Shown here piece after piece: positions 44,839 through 53,694 of a DNA stretch of 64,000 nucleotides. The notes beneath the pieces were generated by a model. The model worked only from the letters and a program-made list of their open reading frames with translations. It did not search any database and was not told the origin of the DNA. The position numbers were made by a program, and so were the translations under genes. The stretch is from Lacisediminihabitans profunda (GTDB lineage: Bacteria; Actinomycetota; Actinomycetes; Actinomycetales; Microbacteriaceae), in NCBI RefSeq assembly GCF_008040105.1, contig NZ_VRMG01000003.1:1-64000 (forward strand), in the 5' to 3' direction. Position 1 is the stretch's first letter; each line of letters opens with the position of its first letter.

Positions 44839-45822
44839 TCAGTTGGCAACGTTTGCTGCGACGAATTTCGAGATGATCCGAGCCAATGCCGGGGACTGCG
44901 TCCAGTGAAGGTAGTGGCTGCCCTCAAGTACTTCGAGCTGGTGCGTTGCGACGCCCTTGAGTTCGGCTTCATGGTTGGGCAGCCACTCCGGCATCGCCTT
45001 GACACTCTCGCTCGACAGGATCTCCAGGACGGGAAGGTCGGCGGCGAACGGGTGGGCGTTGGCTTGTGTGGAGTTGGCGCCGATGCGGCTCCATTCGTCT
45101 GAGATCGAGACGTTGCCGTAGTTCCATTTGGTCATGGCAGCCGTGCGGCGGCGGTCGTCTGGCGTGTACGCGGTGCCGGGAGGCTGGATGAGGTCGGGCG
45201 CAATCGTCGTCACCAATCGGAACAGGCCGGTACCGGCCTGGATGCCCTCTACGGTCGACGGTGCCCCGACCTTCAGCGACGAGGTCGTGGCCACCATGGG
45301 GTCGATGCCGACGATGGCTGAGACATCCTTCGGGTAGGCGTTCGCGTAGTAGCGGGCGTAGAGGCCTCCGACAGAGTGGCCGACCAGGATCACCGGCTCG
45401 TTCACCTGCAGCTTGGTCAGCACCTGATGGAGTTCGCTGGTGATGTTCTCGATCGTGCGATTGGCAACATCCAGATCGCTGTATCCGTAGCCGAATCCCT
45501 CGACGACGATCACGTTGAATGCGTCGAGCTTGCGGATGAGCGGCGCGAAGTCGATCGCTGGTGCCGGGGTGCCGAAGCCGCTGAGAAGAACCATCGTCGG
45601 CCCTGATCCGCCGTTGCGGTACACGTTAAGGGCGCCGGCATCGACCGATACCCTCTGGCCGTACGGGGTGAGGCTCGTCTTCTCCGATGTCGTGATGGAG
45701 GCGTTCGCCAGAGCCGAAACTGCGGTTAGCAGGAGAAGAATCACCACGACAATGCCGAATACTCGGGCAATTCGCGTCAGGCGACGGGGTCGGGACTGCT
45801 GGACGGGGTTTGTTGTGGTCAT
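44839..45822 (-). CDS. Membrane-anchored alpha/beta hydrolase
   Basis: A 327-residue protein. A membrane anchor (about 20-40, IARVFGIVVVILLLLTAV) precedes an alpha/beta hydrolase: oxyanion LLSGFGTPAP, nucleophile VGHSVGGLYARYY, a DP(M) acid region and the late His in LEGSHYLHW. Probably acts outside the membrane on an unknown ester or lipid. Its start overlaps the stop of the small membrane gene upstream (ATGA). Confidence 0.85.
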   Translation of the reverse strand: MTTTNPVQQSRPRRLTRIARVFGIVVVILLLLTAVSALANASITTSEKTSLTPYGQRVSVDAGALNVYRNGGSGPTMVLLSGFGTPAPAIDFAPLIRKLDAFNVIVVEGFGYGYSDLDVANRTIENITSELHQVLTKLQVNEPVILVGHSVGGLYARYYANAYPKDVSAIVGIDPMVATTSSLKVGAPSTVEGIQAGTGLFRLVTTIAPDLIQPPGTAYTPDDRRRTAAMTKWNYGNVSISDEWSRIGANSTQANAHPFAADLPVLEILSSESVKAMPEWLPNHEAELKGVATHQLEVLEGSHYLHWTQSPALARIISKFVAANVAN

Positions 45823-46028
45823 GTCGGACTCGATTCGTGGGTTTGTGTGGGGTCAAGGGGAAGCGCTTCGGCGCTGGGCTCGCCGCGGCGTCGTGTTGCT
45901 CCGGCCGCGATTGCCTGGGCGATTCGCTCGTTGCTCCTGAAGCGACCGAAGGTGATCACAACCGCCGTGATTGCGACTGTCGTGACGAGCCACATCCAGG
46001 GAACGTGGGCCGAGCGTGCGATGCGCAT
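45819..46028 (-). CDS. Small single-helix membrane protein
   Basis: From the ATG at 46028 a 69-residue protein with one membrane helix (about 9-27, VPWMWLVTTVAITAVVITFG) and a charged tail. The 4-base overlap with the hydrolase gene supports it as a real first gene of the operon. Function unknown. Confidence 0.55.
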   Translation of the reverse strand: MRIARSAHVPWMWLVTTVAITAVVITFGRFRSNERIAQAIAAGATRRRGEPSAEALPLDPTQTHESSPT

Positions 46029-46154
46029 TTGGTCTCGATTCCTGTTTGTGGGTATGCATTCACGGTAGAGTTCGCTCGCCGACCCGCCTAGGACACGATG
46101 TTGACGATCTCGGCCACGCGTTCGACTCAATATGACTTCTGTGACGGAGGACCG

Positions 46155-47114
46155 GTGCCCGAACCACGCATCGTCATCGTCGGATTCCCGGGCGCCCAGA
46201 TCCTCGACATAGCCGGCCCGCTCGAAGTGTTTTCGACCGCCTCGAGGTTCCTGTCCATACCGCCGTACTCGACGCAGGTGGTGAGCATCGGCGGTGGGCC
46301 CGTACTGTCAACGAGCGGGTTGGAATACGCAACCACTCCGATCGATGAGGTCGTCGGCGATGTCGACACGCTCGTTGTGGCTGGCGGGCGCGACTTCGAT
46401 CAGGCGACCAACGATGCGAAGTTGGTTGACGAAATCCAGCGTGTCGCCAGGAGATCGCGACGAGTGACGTCCGTGTGCTCCGGAGCGTTCCTGCTCGCCG
46501 CTGCGGGGCTCCTCGACGGCAGGCATGCGACCACCCACTGGGCGGACTGCGCGCAGCTCGAACAGGACTACCCCGACGTATCGGTCGACCTTGACGCCAT
46601 TTATGTGCACGACGGCAACGTGTGGACATCCGCCGGGGTCACCGCTGGCATCGACCTTTCGCTGGCGTTGGTAGCTGATGATCACGGCAGCCAGGCCGCT
46701 GCTTTGGTCGCCAGGCAACTCGTCGTCTACCTGCGTCGATCCGGTGGCCAGGGCCAATTTTCCGCACTGTTGGCTGCCCAGTCCGCCAACGAGGAGCCGA
46801 TTCGCGACCTCCTCGCCTGGCTGCCCGAGCACCTGGCCGACGACCTGTCGATCCGGGTCATGGCGGCTCGCACACACCTTTCCGAGCGACAGTTCAGTCG
46901 GTTATTCAAGCTCGACGTCGGCATCACACCCGCCGAACACGTCGAAGCAGTGCGAATGGAAGCGGCATGCCGCCTACTCGAAACCACCCTTGTCACGATC
47001 GAACAGGTCGCTCGCGCGTGTGGCTTCGGCACCCCCGAGACCATGAACCGAGCATTTCGCCGACGCCTGAACACAACACCGTCGGAGCACCGCCATCATT
47101 TCGGGCCTGTGTAG
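46155..47114 (+). CDS. GlxA-type regulator, PfpI-like plus AraC domains
   Basis: From the GTG at 46155 (GGAGG five bases upstream; an ATG at 46098 also fits) about 319 residues. An N-terminal DJ-1/PfpI-like domain (IVGFPGAQILDIAGPLEVF, VCSGAFLLAAAGLLDGRHAT) is followed by an AraC helix-turn-helix pair (HLSERQFSRLFKLDVGITP, ARACGFGTPETMNRAFRR). GlxA-type proteins activate nearby genes, so the divergent hydrolase operon is the likely target. Confidence 0.85.
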   Translation: MPEPRIVIVGFPGAQILDIAGPLEVFSTASRFLSIPPYSTQVVSIGGGPVLSTSGLEYATTPIDEVVGDVDTLVVAGGRDFDQATNDAKLVDEIQRVARRSRRVTSVCSGAFLLAAAGLLDGRHATTHWADCAQLEQDYPDVSVDLDAIYVHDGNVWTSAGVTAGIDLSLALVADDHGSQAAALVARQLVVYLRRSGGQGQFSALLAAQSANEEPIRDLLAWLPEHLADDLSIRVMAARTHLSERQFSRLFKLDVGITPAEHVEAVRMEAACRLLETTLVTIEQVARACGFGTPETMNRAFRRRLNTTPSEHRHHFGPV

Positions 47115-47281
47115 GGCTTGGGATTACCTCCCCGGGGACTATGTCGACGACATCAACTCGGTAGCGTGGATTCGCCGAGGGCCCGAGTTCGGGCTTCCGC
47201 GCACAGACAGGGTCTTGACGAAGCACTTGTTTTTTGCAAGTGTTGATCCTGTTCCGCATGCCGGACTCAGAAAAGGAGACC

Positions 47282-47719
47282 ATGATGCCCCAGATGTTCG
47301 TCAACCTGCCAGTGACCGACCTGGACCGTGCAAAGGCGTTCTACACGGCGATCGGATTCACCATCAATCCGCTCTTCACGGATCACAACGCGGCCTGCGT
47401 CGTCGTCGAGGACGGCCACAGCTACTTCATGATTCTGGTTCGGGAGTTCTTCCAGACCTTCACCGACCTTCCGATCGGTGACCCGGCAGTGAACCCCTCG
47501 GTGGCGACCGCCATCTTCCTCGACACCCGCGAGGCGGTCGACCGGGCCGTCGCGGACGGCCTCGCAGCCGGGGGCGCGGAGCCGCAACCCGCCACGGACT
47601 ACGGCTTCATGTACCAGCGCCAGCTCACCGACCCCGACGGCAATTTCCTCGAGTTCGGCTGGATGGATCCGGTCGCCGCCGAGCAAGGGCCAGAGGCCTT
47701 CGCGAACCAGCAGGCCTGA
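47282..47719 (+). CDS. VOC/glyoxalase-family protein
   Basis: About 145 residues, with AAAGGAG just before two consecutive ATGs (47282, 47285). The VOC fold is clear: QMFVNLPVTDLDRAKAFYTA, then DPDGNFLEFGWMDP. The metal ligands of glyoxalase I are only partly present (Glu in LEFGWMD; the early His is absent), so it may be a binding or resistance-type VOC protein. Followed 20 bases later by an HxlR-type regulator, so the two may be co-transcribed. Confidence 0.8.
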   Translation: MMPQMFVNLPVTDLDRAKAFYTAIGFTINPLFTDHNAACVVVEDGHSYFMILVREFFQTFTDLPIGDPAVNPSVATAIFLDTREAVDRAVADGLAAGGAEPQPATDYGFMYQRQLTDPDGNFLEFGWMDPVAAEQGPEAFANQQA

Positions 47720-47739
47720 GGCCAGACGCCGGAGGACTC

Positions 47740-48381
47740 ATGGCCGCACGGGACTACGGGCAGTACGGCGGCATCACGCGCGCCCTGGAACTCGTGGGCG
47801 AGCGCTGGGCCATGCTCATCGTCCGCGACCTGCTCGTCGGGCCTCGCCGGTACGGAGAACTCGCCGCGGGGCTGCACCGGATCCCGAGCAACATCCTGGC
47901 GGCACGGCTGAAGGAGCTGCAGGCGACGGGCGTCATCCGCCGGGTGCCGCACTCACGGGTGATCGTCTACGAGCTGACGCCGTACGGCCGCGAACTCGAG
48001 CCGGTCGTGCTCGCGCTCGGGGCCTGGGGCTTCAAGACGTTGGGCGATCCGCGCCAGGAGCAGGTCATCACCCCGGACTCGATGACCATGGACCTCCGCA
48101 CGGCCTTCCGGCAGCAGGTGGCGGCGAACCTGCCGCCGACAGCCTACGCGGCGCGCCTCGGTCCGGCCGAGTTGTTCATCCGGGTGGATGGATCCGCCCT
48201 CGACGTGCGGCGCGGGGACGGCACGGCCGACCTCGCCTTCGCCGCGGGCGCGGACATCCGTCGGCTCATCTCCGGCGAGCTCACCCCGCACCTCGCGATC
48301 GCGACCGGCGTGGTCGAGGTGCTGCGCGGGCCCGGCGACCTGCTCGAACGCTTCGCGAGCACGTTCCACCTGGCCGTCTGA
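47740..48381 (+). CDS. HxlR-type regulator with a C-terminal SCP2-like domain
   Basis: A 213-residue protein. The winged helix reads ALELVGERWAMLIVRDLLVG then IPSNILAARLKELQATGVI, typical of HxlR. Residues 115-213 form a second domain (LFIRVDGSALDVRRGDG, ADIRRLISGELTPHLAIATG) like the sterol-carrier-type tail seen in longer HxlR proteins, which may bind a ligand. It likely controls itself and the VOC gene upstream. Confidence 0.8.
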   Translation: MAARDYGQYGGITRALELVGERWAMLIVRDLLVGPRRYGELAAGLHRIPSNILAARLKELQATGVIRRVPHSRVIVYELTPYGRELEPVVLALGAWGFKTLGDPRQEQVITPDSMTMDLRTAFRQQVAANLPPTAYAARLGPAELFIRVDGSALDVRRGDGTADLAFAAGADIRRLISGELTPHLAIATGVVEVLRGPGDLLERFASTFHLAV

Positions 48382-48401
48382 CCCGGGTTGCGGTGGGTCC
48401 G

Positions 48402-50096
48402 CTAGGGCAGGGGTCCGCGCCGCGAAATCACCCCGGCGAAGAGGGCGTGGAGAAGCGGGAGCGCGGAGACGACCATGAGCACCGTGCCGAACACGGCGTC
48501 CTCGGCGCGAAGCAGGATGCCGCCCACCAGCAGGGCGGCGAAGAGGATCGCCGAGATGATCTGCCGGCCCGTTCGCTCGATGCTGACCAGGCGACGCTCG
48601 AGCCGGGGTGCCTGCACCGAGACCCTGCCCTCGTCGATTTGAGTCGCGAGGCTGTCGAGCCGTTGGGGTAGCCGGGCGATGATGCCCGCGACCGACACCG
48701 CCTGCCTCGCGAACGCCTGCACGAGGTTTCCGCCCTCGGCGCGGATCAGTTGGGCCGAATACGGCTCGACGGCATTCCAGATGTTGAAGGCGGGGTCGAG
48801 CGAGCTGCACATCCCCGAGGTCAGCGACATGGCGCGGACGATGAGGAGAAAGTTCTCCGGGAGTTGAAACGGCAGCGAGCGCATCACATCGGCGAACTCG
48901 ACGGCGAAGGCGCGGAACTCCCGCGGGTCGACCTCCTGAAGCTCCGCGAAACCCATGCCGCCGAAGCGGGCGAACAGCTTCGTCATCGCTCGCTCGAGCT
49001 CGACGGTGTCGGCGGACGGCAGGAGCACGCCCACCTGTCGGATGCCGTCCACCATCCCCTTGCCGTCGCGCGACGCGGCGGCGATGAGAAGCCTTCTCAG
49101 CCCCTGGCGCAGGGTCTCGGGTACCTCGCCCATCATCCCGAAGTCGACGAAGCTGAACTTCCAGGCCCGGCCACCGACCGCGCCAGCGAGTGGAGTCACG
49201 AAGATGTTGCCGGGGTGCGGGTCGGCGTGGAAGTAGCCGTGCACGAAGAGCTGGTCGAACATGACGGCCGCGAACTCGTTCGCGACCGCGGACGGGTCGA
49301 TGCCGGCCGCGCGCAGCCCGTCGACATCGTTGATCTTGATAGCGGTCACGTCCTGCAGGGTCAGCACTCGCCGCGTCGTGCGCTCCCAGACCAGCTCGGG
49401 AACGCTCACCCGGGGGTCGTCGGCGAAACTCTGATCGAAGCGCTCCGCGCCCGCCGCCTCGTGCAGGTAGTCGATCTCCTCGAGGCTCGTGAACGCGAAC
49501 TCCTCGACGAGAGCGGGCACGTCCACGCGATCCGAGACGAGACGCACGCGGCTGAGCCAGCCGGCGACCCGCCGCAGGGCGCTGAGGTCGACGTCGACGA
49601 TCGTGCCGATGCCCGGCCGCTGAACCTTCACGACGACGTCGAGCAGGCCCGTCTCCGCTGCGTCGATTTCCGAGAGCCGGGCTCGGTGCACCTGACCGAG
49701 GGATGCCGCGGCCAGCGGCGTCGGATCGATGTACGAGAACGCACGCTCGAGGGTCACCCCCAGTTCGGCCTCGGCGAGCACTCGGATCGCCGGGAACGGC
49801 ACCGCGGGTACCTCGTCCTGCAGGCCTTCGAGCTCCTTGGTGATCTCCGGCGGCAGCACGTCGAGCCGCGACGACATGAACTGGCCGACCTTGATCATGA
49901 GCCCGCCGAGCTCGACGGCGAGCACGTGGAAGTGCTGTGCGATCCGCCGCAGGCGCGCCGATCTGCCCCGTGCCGCGACCCGCGCGAGCCCGATCCGCGG
50001 GAGGAACAACTCGAACCACCAGGTCTGCGCCAGATAGCGGGCAGCGAACCGCAGGATCCTGCGGGAGCGGGCGCGCATGTTCCCGACGTCGGTCAA
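48402..50096 (-). CDS. UbiB/ABC1-family atypical kinase
   Basis: About 564 residues from a TTG that fits an AAGGAGA six bases upstream (the ATG at 50078 would be too far). Hallmarks: the KxGQ motif (MIKVGQFMSSRLDVLPPEI), the Ala-rich loop (AAASLGQVHRARL), the lysine in VVVKVQRPG, HADPHPGNIFV and VDFGMMGE. Two C-terminal membrane helices (about 515-555) anchor it. Family members support quinone or lipid metabolism. The PadR gene upstream is 37 bases away in the same direction. Confidence 0.9.
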   Translation of the reverse strand: MTDVGNMRARSRRILRFAARYLAQTWWFELFLPRIGLARVAARGRSARLRRIAQHFHVLAVELGGLMIKVGQFMSSRLDVLPPEITKELEGLQDEVPAVPFPAIRVLAEAELGVTLERAFSYIDPTPLAAASLGQVHRARLSEIDAAETGLLDVVVKVQRPGIGTIVDVDLSALRRVAGWLSRVRLVSDRVDVPALVEEFAFTSLEEIDYLHEAAGAERFDQSFADDPRVSVPELVWERTTRRVLTLQDVTAIKINDVDGLRAAGIDPSAVANEFAAVMFDQLFVHGYFHADPHPGNIFVTPLAGAVGGRAWKFSFVDFGMMGEVPETLRQGLRRLLIAAASRDGKGMVDGIRQVGVLLPSADTVELERAMTKLFARFGGMGFAELQEVDPREFRAFAVEFADVMRSLPFQLPENFLLIVRAMSLTSGMCSSLDPAFNIWNAVEPYSAQLIRAEGGNLVQAFARQAVSVAGIIARLPQRLDSLATQIDEGRVSVQAPRLERRLVSIERTGRQIISAILFAALLVGGILLRAEDAVFGTVLMVVSALPLLHALFAGVISRRGPLP

Positions 50097-50133
50097 CTAG
50101 TCTCCTTGAGGCCGACGTGCCCTGGGCACTCGG

Positions 50134-50697
50134 TCAGTCCTGAGCGAGGATCGAGTAAAGCTTACGACGCGCCTCGTCGAGAACGGCGACGGCCTGCTTC
50201 ACCTGTTCCGGGTTGCCCGAGCGCCCGACCTGGGCGGCCGCCTGGGCCAGATCGATGCCGGCCTTAGGCAGTGCGGTCGCCCGCACGCTCTCCCGAACGC
50301 TCTCCGCCTCCCACGGCGCAGAGTTCCCCGCCGTGGCCTCCGCTGCCCGTCGCCCCTCATCCGTGACCGAGTAGGTCTTGCGGCCGTTGGACTCCTCCGC
50401 AACGATGAGGCCCTCGTCCGCGAGCAGTTGAAGGGTGGGATACACCGAGCCGGGGCTCGGCTTCCACGCGCCGCCGCTGCGTTCCTCGATCTCGTGGATG
50501 ATCTGGTAGCCGTGCATCGGCTTCTCGGCGAGAAGGGCGAGCACTGCCGAACGCACGTCGCCTCGTGCCATCCTCGCGCCGACCTTGCGATCGAACTGTC
50601 CGCGCAGCTGCTCCATTGCTTCCCACAGCGCGCCGCCCGGCCAGCCGTCGCCACCCTTGCGTCCCGGGAACCCATCGCCCATGAATGAACCGCTCAT
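50134..50697 (-). CDS. PadR-family regulator
   Basis: From the ATG at 50697 (GGAGGAG upstream) 187 residues. A glycine-rich N-terminus is followed by the PadR winged helix: AVLALLAEKPMHGYQIIHEI, PSPGSVYPTLQLLADEGLI and GRKTYSVTDEGRRAAEA, then a helical tail for dimerisation. A perfect 12-bp palindrome lies 45 bases upstream. It is placed to control itself and the UbiB-like kinase. Confidence 0.88.
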   Translation of the reverse strand: MSGSFMGDGFPGRKGGDGWPGGALWEAMEQLRGQFDRKVGARMARGDVRSAVLALLAEKPMHGYQIIHEIEERSGGAWKPSPGSVYPTLQLLADEGLIVAEESNGRKTYSVTDEGRRAAEATAGNSAPWEAESVRESVRATALPKAGIDLAQAAAQVGRSGNPEQVKQAVAVLDEARRKLYSILAQD

Positions 50698-50742
50698 GAT
50701 CTCCTCCTCGGCGTCGGAGCCACCGCGGCTCGACGACACTTA

Positions 50743-50754
50743 ACGATATATCGT
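50743..50754. promoter_or_regulatory. Palindrome upstream of padR
   Basis: ACGATATATCGT is a perfect palindrome in an otherwise GC-rich region. AT-rich palindromes of this kind (ATATCGATAT-like) are typical PadR operators. Autoregulation is inferred. Confidence 0.65.
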
Positions 50755-50952
50755 CAGGCTGGGTGATTCCAGAGCATTTTCGCTGGGAGCTCGGCGTGGT
50801 CAAGCGCGATCACACCGGTACCATCGGTCCCGCACCATCGCTCCGGTCGAGCACACCACCCTCTGGCTGGGTGGCCCGGCCTCCGGCCCGATGCGGCTGT
50901 CGAGGGCTGCCGGTCAGGAGCGGTTGCTGTTCGAAATGGCGGCAGCGGTCGC

Positions 50953-52368
50953 TTAGGCCGTCCCCTCGGCGCGGTCGCCGGCGGGAGGCGGGGCGTTCGG
51001 CCTTCGGATCGGCCCCCGCGATCGTGCATCCGCGTTCGCACGCCCTCGGTGGTAGACCGGGTTCTTCGGAATCAGCGGAATTGCAGCGGCATGCAGAGGA
51101 TCACCCCGCGGTGGCTCGAGGAAGTAGTCGTTGCCGCGTCGCCGTATCTTCCAGCCGTTGTTGTGCACGAGCAGGTGGTCGTGTCGGCAGAGAAGGATGC
51201 CGTTGCTCACGTCGGTTGGACCGAGATCCTCGAGCCACTCGTCGATGTGATGGGCCTCGCACCAGGACGGCGGCCGATCGCAGCCGCCCACCGCGCATCC
51301 GCCCCAGATCGCGGCAAGGACCGCGCGCTGGGCGTCGGAAAATGTGCGCCGACTGCGACCGAGTCGCAGCGCCGCCCCGCTATTGGCCCCACCGTCGCTG
51401 AACTCGATGGCGAGGAATCCGTCGCCGCAGGCGAGTCGCTCCACGGTCGCCACGGAGACCGCCGATGTCTGTCCCTCCAGGTGGGCGACACCGGTGCCCC
51501 GGGCGAGGTCCGTGGCGGTGACGTGCACCCGAACGGCGGGCTTGCGCGTGCCGAACACGCGGCCGTCGTCTGCGGCGACGGCGATCCGCACCATCTCGAC
51601 CAAGGCATCCAGTGCCAACTGTCCGGTGGTGCGGTCGTCGAGAGCAATGTCCTCTGCGCGTGCCGCCGCGGTCGCGTCGACGAAGCGCGGTCCGCCTCGT
51701 CGCGGCGAAGTGACGGCATCGACCGCGTCGGTCACGAGGGCCGCCGACTCAGGGTCGAGCAGCCCGACGATGCGCGTCATCCCGTCGGCCTGGCGCGTCA
51801 GGCGGAGGAATCGCTTCTCGCGCAACTCCGATTCGCGGTCGACCACGCCGGCCTCGTCGAGTTCGTCGCGCAGTTCGCGGGCCTGCCGTGCGACCTTCTC
51901 GGGCGGCAGGAAATTCGCGGATGCCAGCAACTCGTGCGCCGCATCCGCCAGGTCGTCGGCAGCGACGGTGGGTGACGGCGCCCCCAGCCCGCTTTGGATG
52001 GCCGCGGCAGCCCCGATCGAGAGGTCACCGGCCGCTACTCTGGTCGCCACCTCACCCAGCCAGGCCGCGGGGTCGCTCATCATGGTGCCGACGGAGGTGA
52101 TCGCGCGCGCTTCCTGCCCCGACGTGCCGGTGAGCTGAGACACCAGCGCGTCGGCGGTGCGCGCGCCCGCCCGCTGGGCGAGCCCGTCGTATCCCAGTTC
52201 GAGTGAGGACCGCGCCGCCACGACGCCGGCAAGGATGGCCAGCCCGGCATCCACTGCCCGCCGAGCCTGTGCCCACTTGCGCATGACCTCGATGAGCTCG
52301 AGGTCGTCGGCGCGCGATATTCCCTCGAGGGCGGGGACCTCGAGGGAGAGAGTGGCGGTGATGGGCAT
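50953..52368 (-). CDS. DUF222-HNH endonuclease
   Basis: From the ATG at 52368 about 471 residues. A DUF222 domain (SLELGYDGLAQRAGARTADA and onward to about 300) is followed by an HNH motif: CAVGGCDRPPSWCEAHHIDE, LCRHDHLLVHNNGWKI. Such genes occur in many copies in actinobacteria, often as possible mobile or intein-related relics. The nuclease residues are intact. Stands alone. Confidence 0.88.
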   Translation of the reverse strand: MPITATLSLEVPALEGISRADDLELIEVMRKWAQARRAVDAGLAILAGVVAARSSLELGYDGLAQRAGARTADALVSQLTGTSGQEARAITSVGTMMSDPAAWLGEVATRVAAGDLSIGAAAAIQSGLGAPSPTVAADDLADAAHELLASANFLPPEKVARQARELRDELDEAGVVDRESELREKRFLRLTRQADGMTRIVGLLDPESAALVTDAVDAVTSPRRGGPRFVDATAAARAEDIALDDRTTGQLALDALVEMVRIAVAADDGRVFGTRKPAVRVHVTATDLARGTGVAHLEGQTSAVSVATVERLACGDGFLAIEFSDGGANSGAALRLGRSRRTFSDAQRAVLAAIWGGCAVGGCDRPPSWCEAHHIDEWLEDLGPTDVSNGILLCRHDHLLVHNNGWKIRRRGNDYFLEPPRGDPLHAAAIPLIPKNPVYHRGRANADARSRGPIRRPNAPPPAGDRAEGTA

Positions 52369-52549
52369 GACTTCATTCTCGCAAAACTCGAACATTATAA
52401 CCATAGATTGACAGCAATCTGTGCATAACATCCGAAAGTTTGATCGATGAGGGAGACGAACGAGAGCGGGGTCTCTTCACTGGAATCGGTCCATCGACTC
52501 ACGGGAGAGCGCCCTGGTCATCTGGGGAGACGCTACGGGTACTTCCCGA

Positions 52550-52930
52550 CTAGCCGGCGATCCGCGATTCGTACTCGGAGCGCGATGCCGCGACGCCGCT
52601 GAAGTGCTCGATCGACCAGCGCTCGAGTGCCCTGAGGGGCTCGGTGAGGGTGCGGCCGGCCTCGCTGAGCGTGTACTCCACCTTCACCGGCACTTCCGCG
52701 GTGACCGTGCGGATCACGAGGCCGTCCCGCTCCATCGACCGCAAGGTCTGCGTCAGCATCTTCTGCGAAATGCCGTCCACTCGCCGCAGCAGCTCCGAGA
52801 ACCGTGCGGTGCCCTCCCCGAGCGCGCCCACGATGAGAACCGTCCATCGCCCCCCGATGAGGTCGAGGATGCGCCGGGTCGGGCAGCCCGCCTGATAGGG
52901 ATCGAGCTCGCGTGCGCTTGCGTCCAGCAA
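52550..52930 (-). CDS. HxlR-family regulator
   Basis: A 126-residue winged helix: CPTRRILDLIGGRWTVLIVG, ISQKMLTQTLRSMERDGLV and EYTLSEAGRTLTEPLRALER. TTG start with GGAG eight bases upstream. Divergent from the NAD(P)-binding gene. The spacer (52931-53033) contains TACTTACCAACAGTAACC, an imperfect inverted repeat of the kind HxlR proteins bind, so mutual control is likely. Confidence 0.85.
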   Translation of the reverse strand: MLDASARELDPYQAGCPTRRILDLIGGRWTVLIVGALGEGTARFSELLRRVDGISQKMLTQTLRSMERDGLVIRTVTAEVPVKVEYTLSEAGRTLTEPLRALERWSIEHFSGVAASRSEYESRIAG

Positions 52931-53033
52931 TGTTCCCGCTCCATCCGGTTACCCCAAAGTGCCTACTTACCAACAGTAACCAACTCTCCTAGAGTTATTC
53001 AAGACCCACGCCCAGGCTTCTGAAAGGAAAACA

Positions 53034-53675
53034 ATGACTCGAATCACCGTCCTCGGAGGAACCGGCTACACCGGCTCGAACATCGCCCGCGAGGCAGTCT
53101 CGCGCGGCCACGAGGTGACCTCGTTCAGCCGCACCGCGCCCACCGCGCCGATCGACGGTGTCCGCTATCTCATTGGGTCGATTCAGGATGAGCTGGCCGG
53201 CCTGGTGTCGGACGCCGACGTGATCATCGGCGCGCTCGCCCCGCGCGGTGGTCTCGAGACCGAACTGCGCAGTCTCTACGCCACGCTGGCGCGAGCAGCG
53301 GCCGCCGCCGGAAAGCGCGTCGGGATCGTGGGCGGATTCAGTGCCCTTCGCCTGGCGCCAGGGGCGACACGCACGGCATACACGGACGGCGTGCCTCCGC
53401 AGTTTGCGACAGAGGCCCGGGTGATGGCCGAGGTCATCGACGATCTGGTCGAGGGCGCTCCCGAGGGGCTCGACTGGTTCTACGTGAGCCCGGCCGCCGA
53501 GTACGGATCGTATGCACCGGGAGAGACGAAAGGCACCTACCGCACCGGAGGCGAAGTCGCGATCTTCGACGAGAGTGGGGCATCCGCTATCTCCGGCGCG
53601 GATTTCGCTACCGCGATCGTCGACGAGATCGAGACCCCGGCCCACTCCGGCGCGCAATTCGGAGTCGCCTACTAG
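53034..53675 (+). CDS. NAD(P)H-binding protein, epimerase-like
   Basis: A 213-residue Rossmann protein: TRITVLGGTGYTGSNIARE at the start, DADVIIGALAPRG, and VGIVGGFSALRL. It resembles the NAD(P)H-binding, NmrA-like family often controlled by an adjacent HxlR regulator in response to redox stress. Catalytic residues of an SDR (YxxxK) are not evident. Confidence 0.8.
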   Translation: MTRITVLGGTGYTGSNIAREAVSRGHEVTSFSRTAPTAPIDGVRYLIGSIQDELAGLVSDADVIIGALAPRGGLETELRSLYATLARAAAAAGKRVGIVGGFSALRLAPGATRTAYTDGVPPQFATEARVMAEVIDDLVEGAPEGLDWFYVSPAAEYGSYAPGETKGTYRTGGEVAIFDESGASAISGADFATAIVDEIETPAHSGAQFGVAY

Positions 53676-53694
53676 CCGACCGGCGCCGGCGGCG

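Noticed and set aside
47953-50019. A 688-codon minus-strand frame
   Set aside because: Shadow of the UbiB-like gene and of the HxlR gene, with arginine-rich low-complexity sequence.
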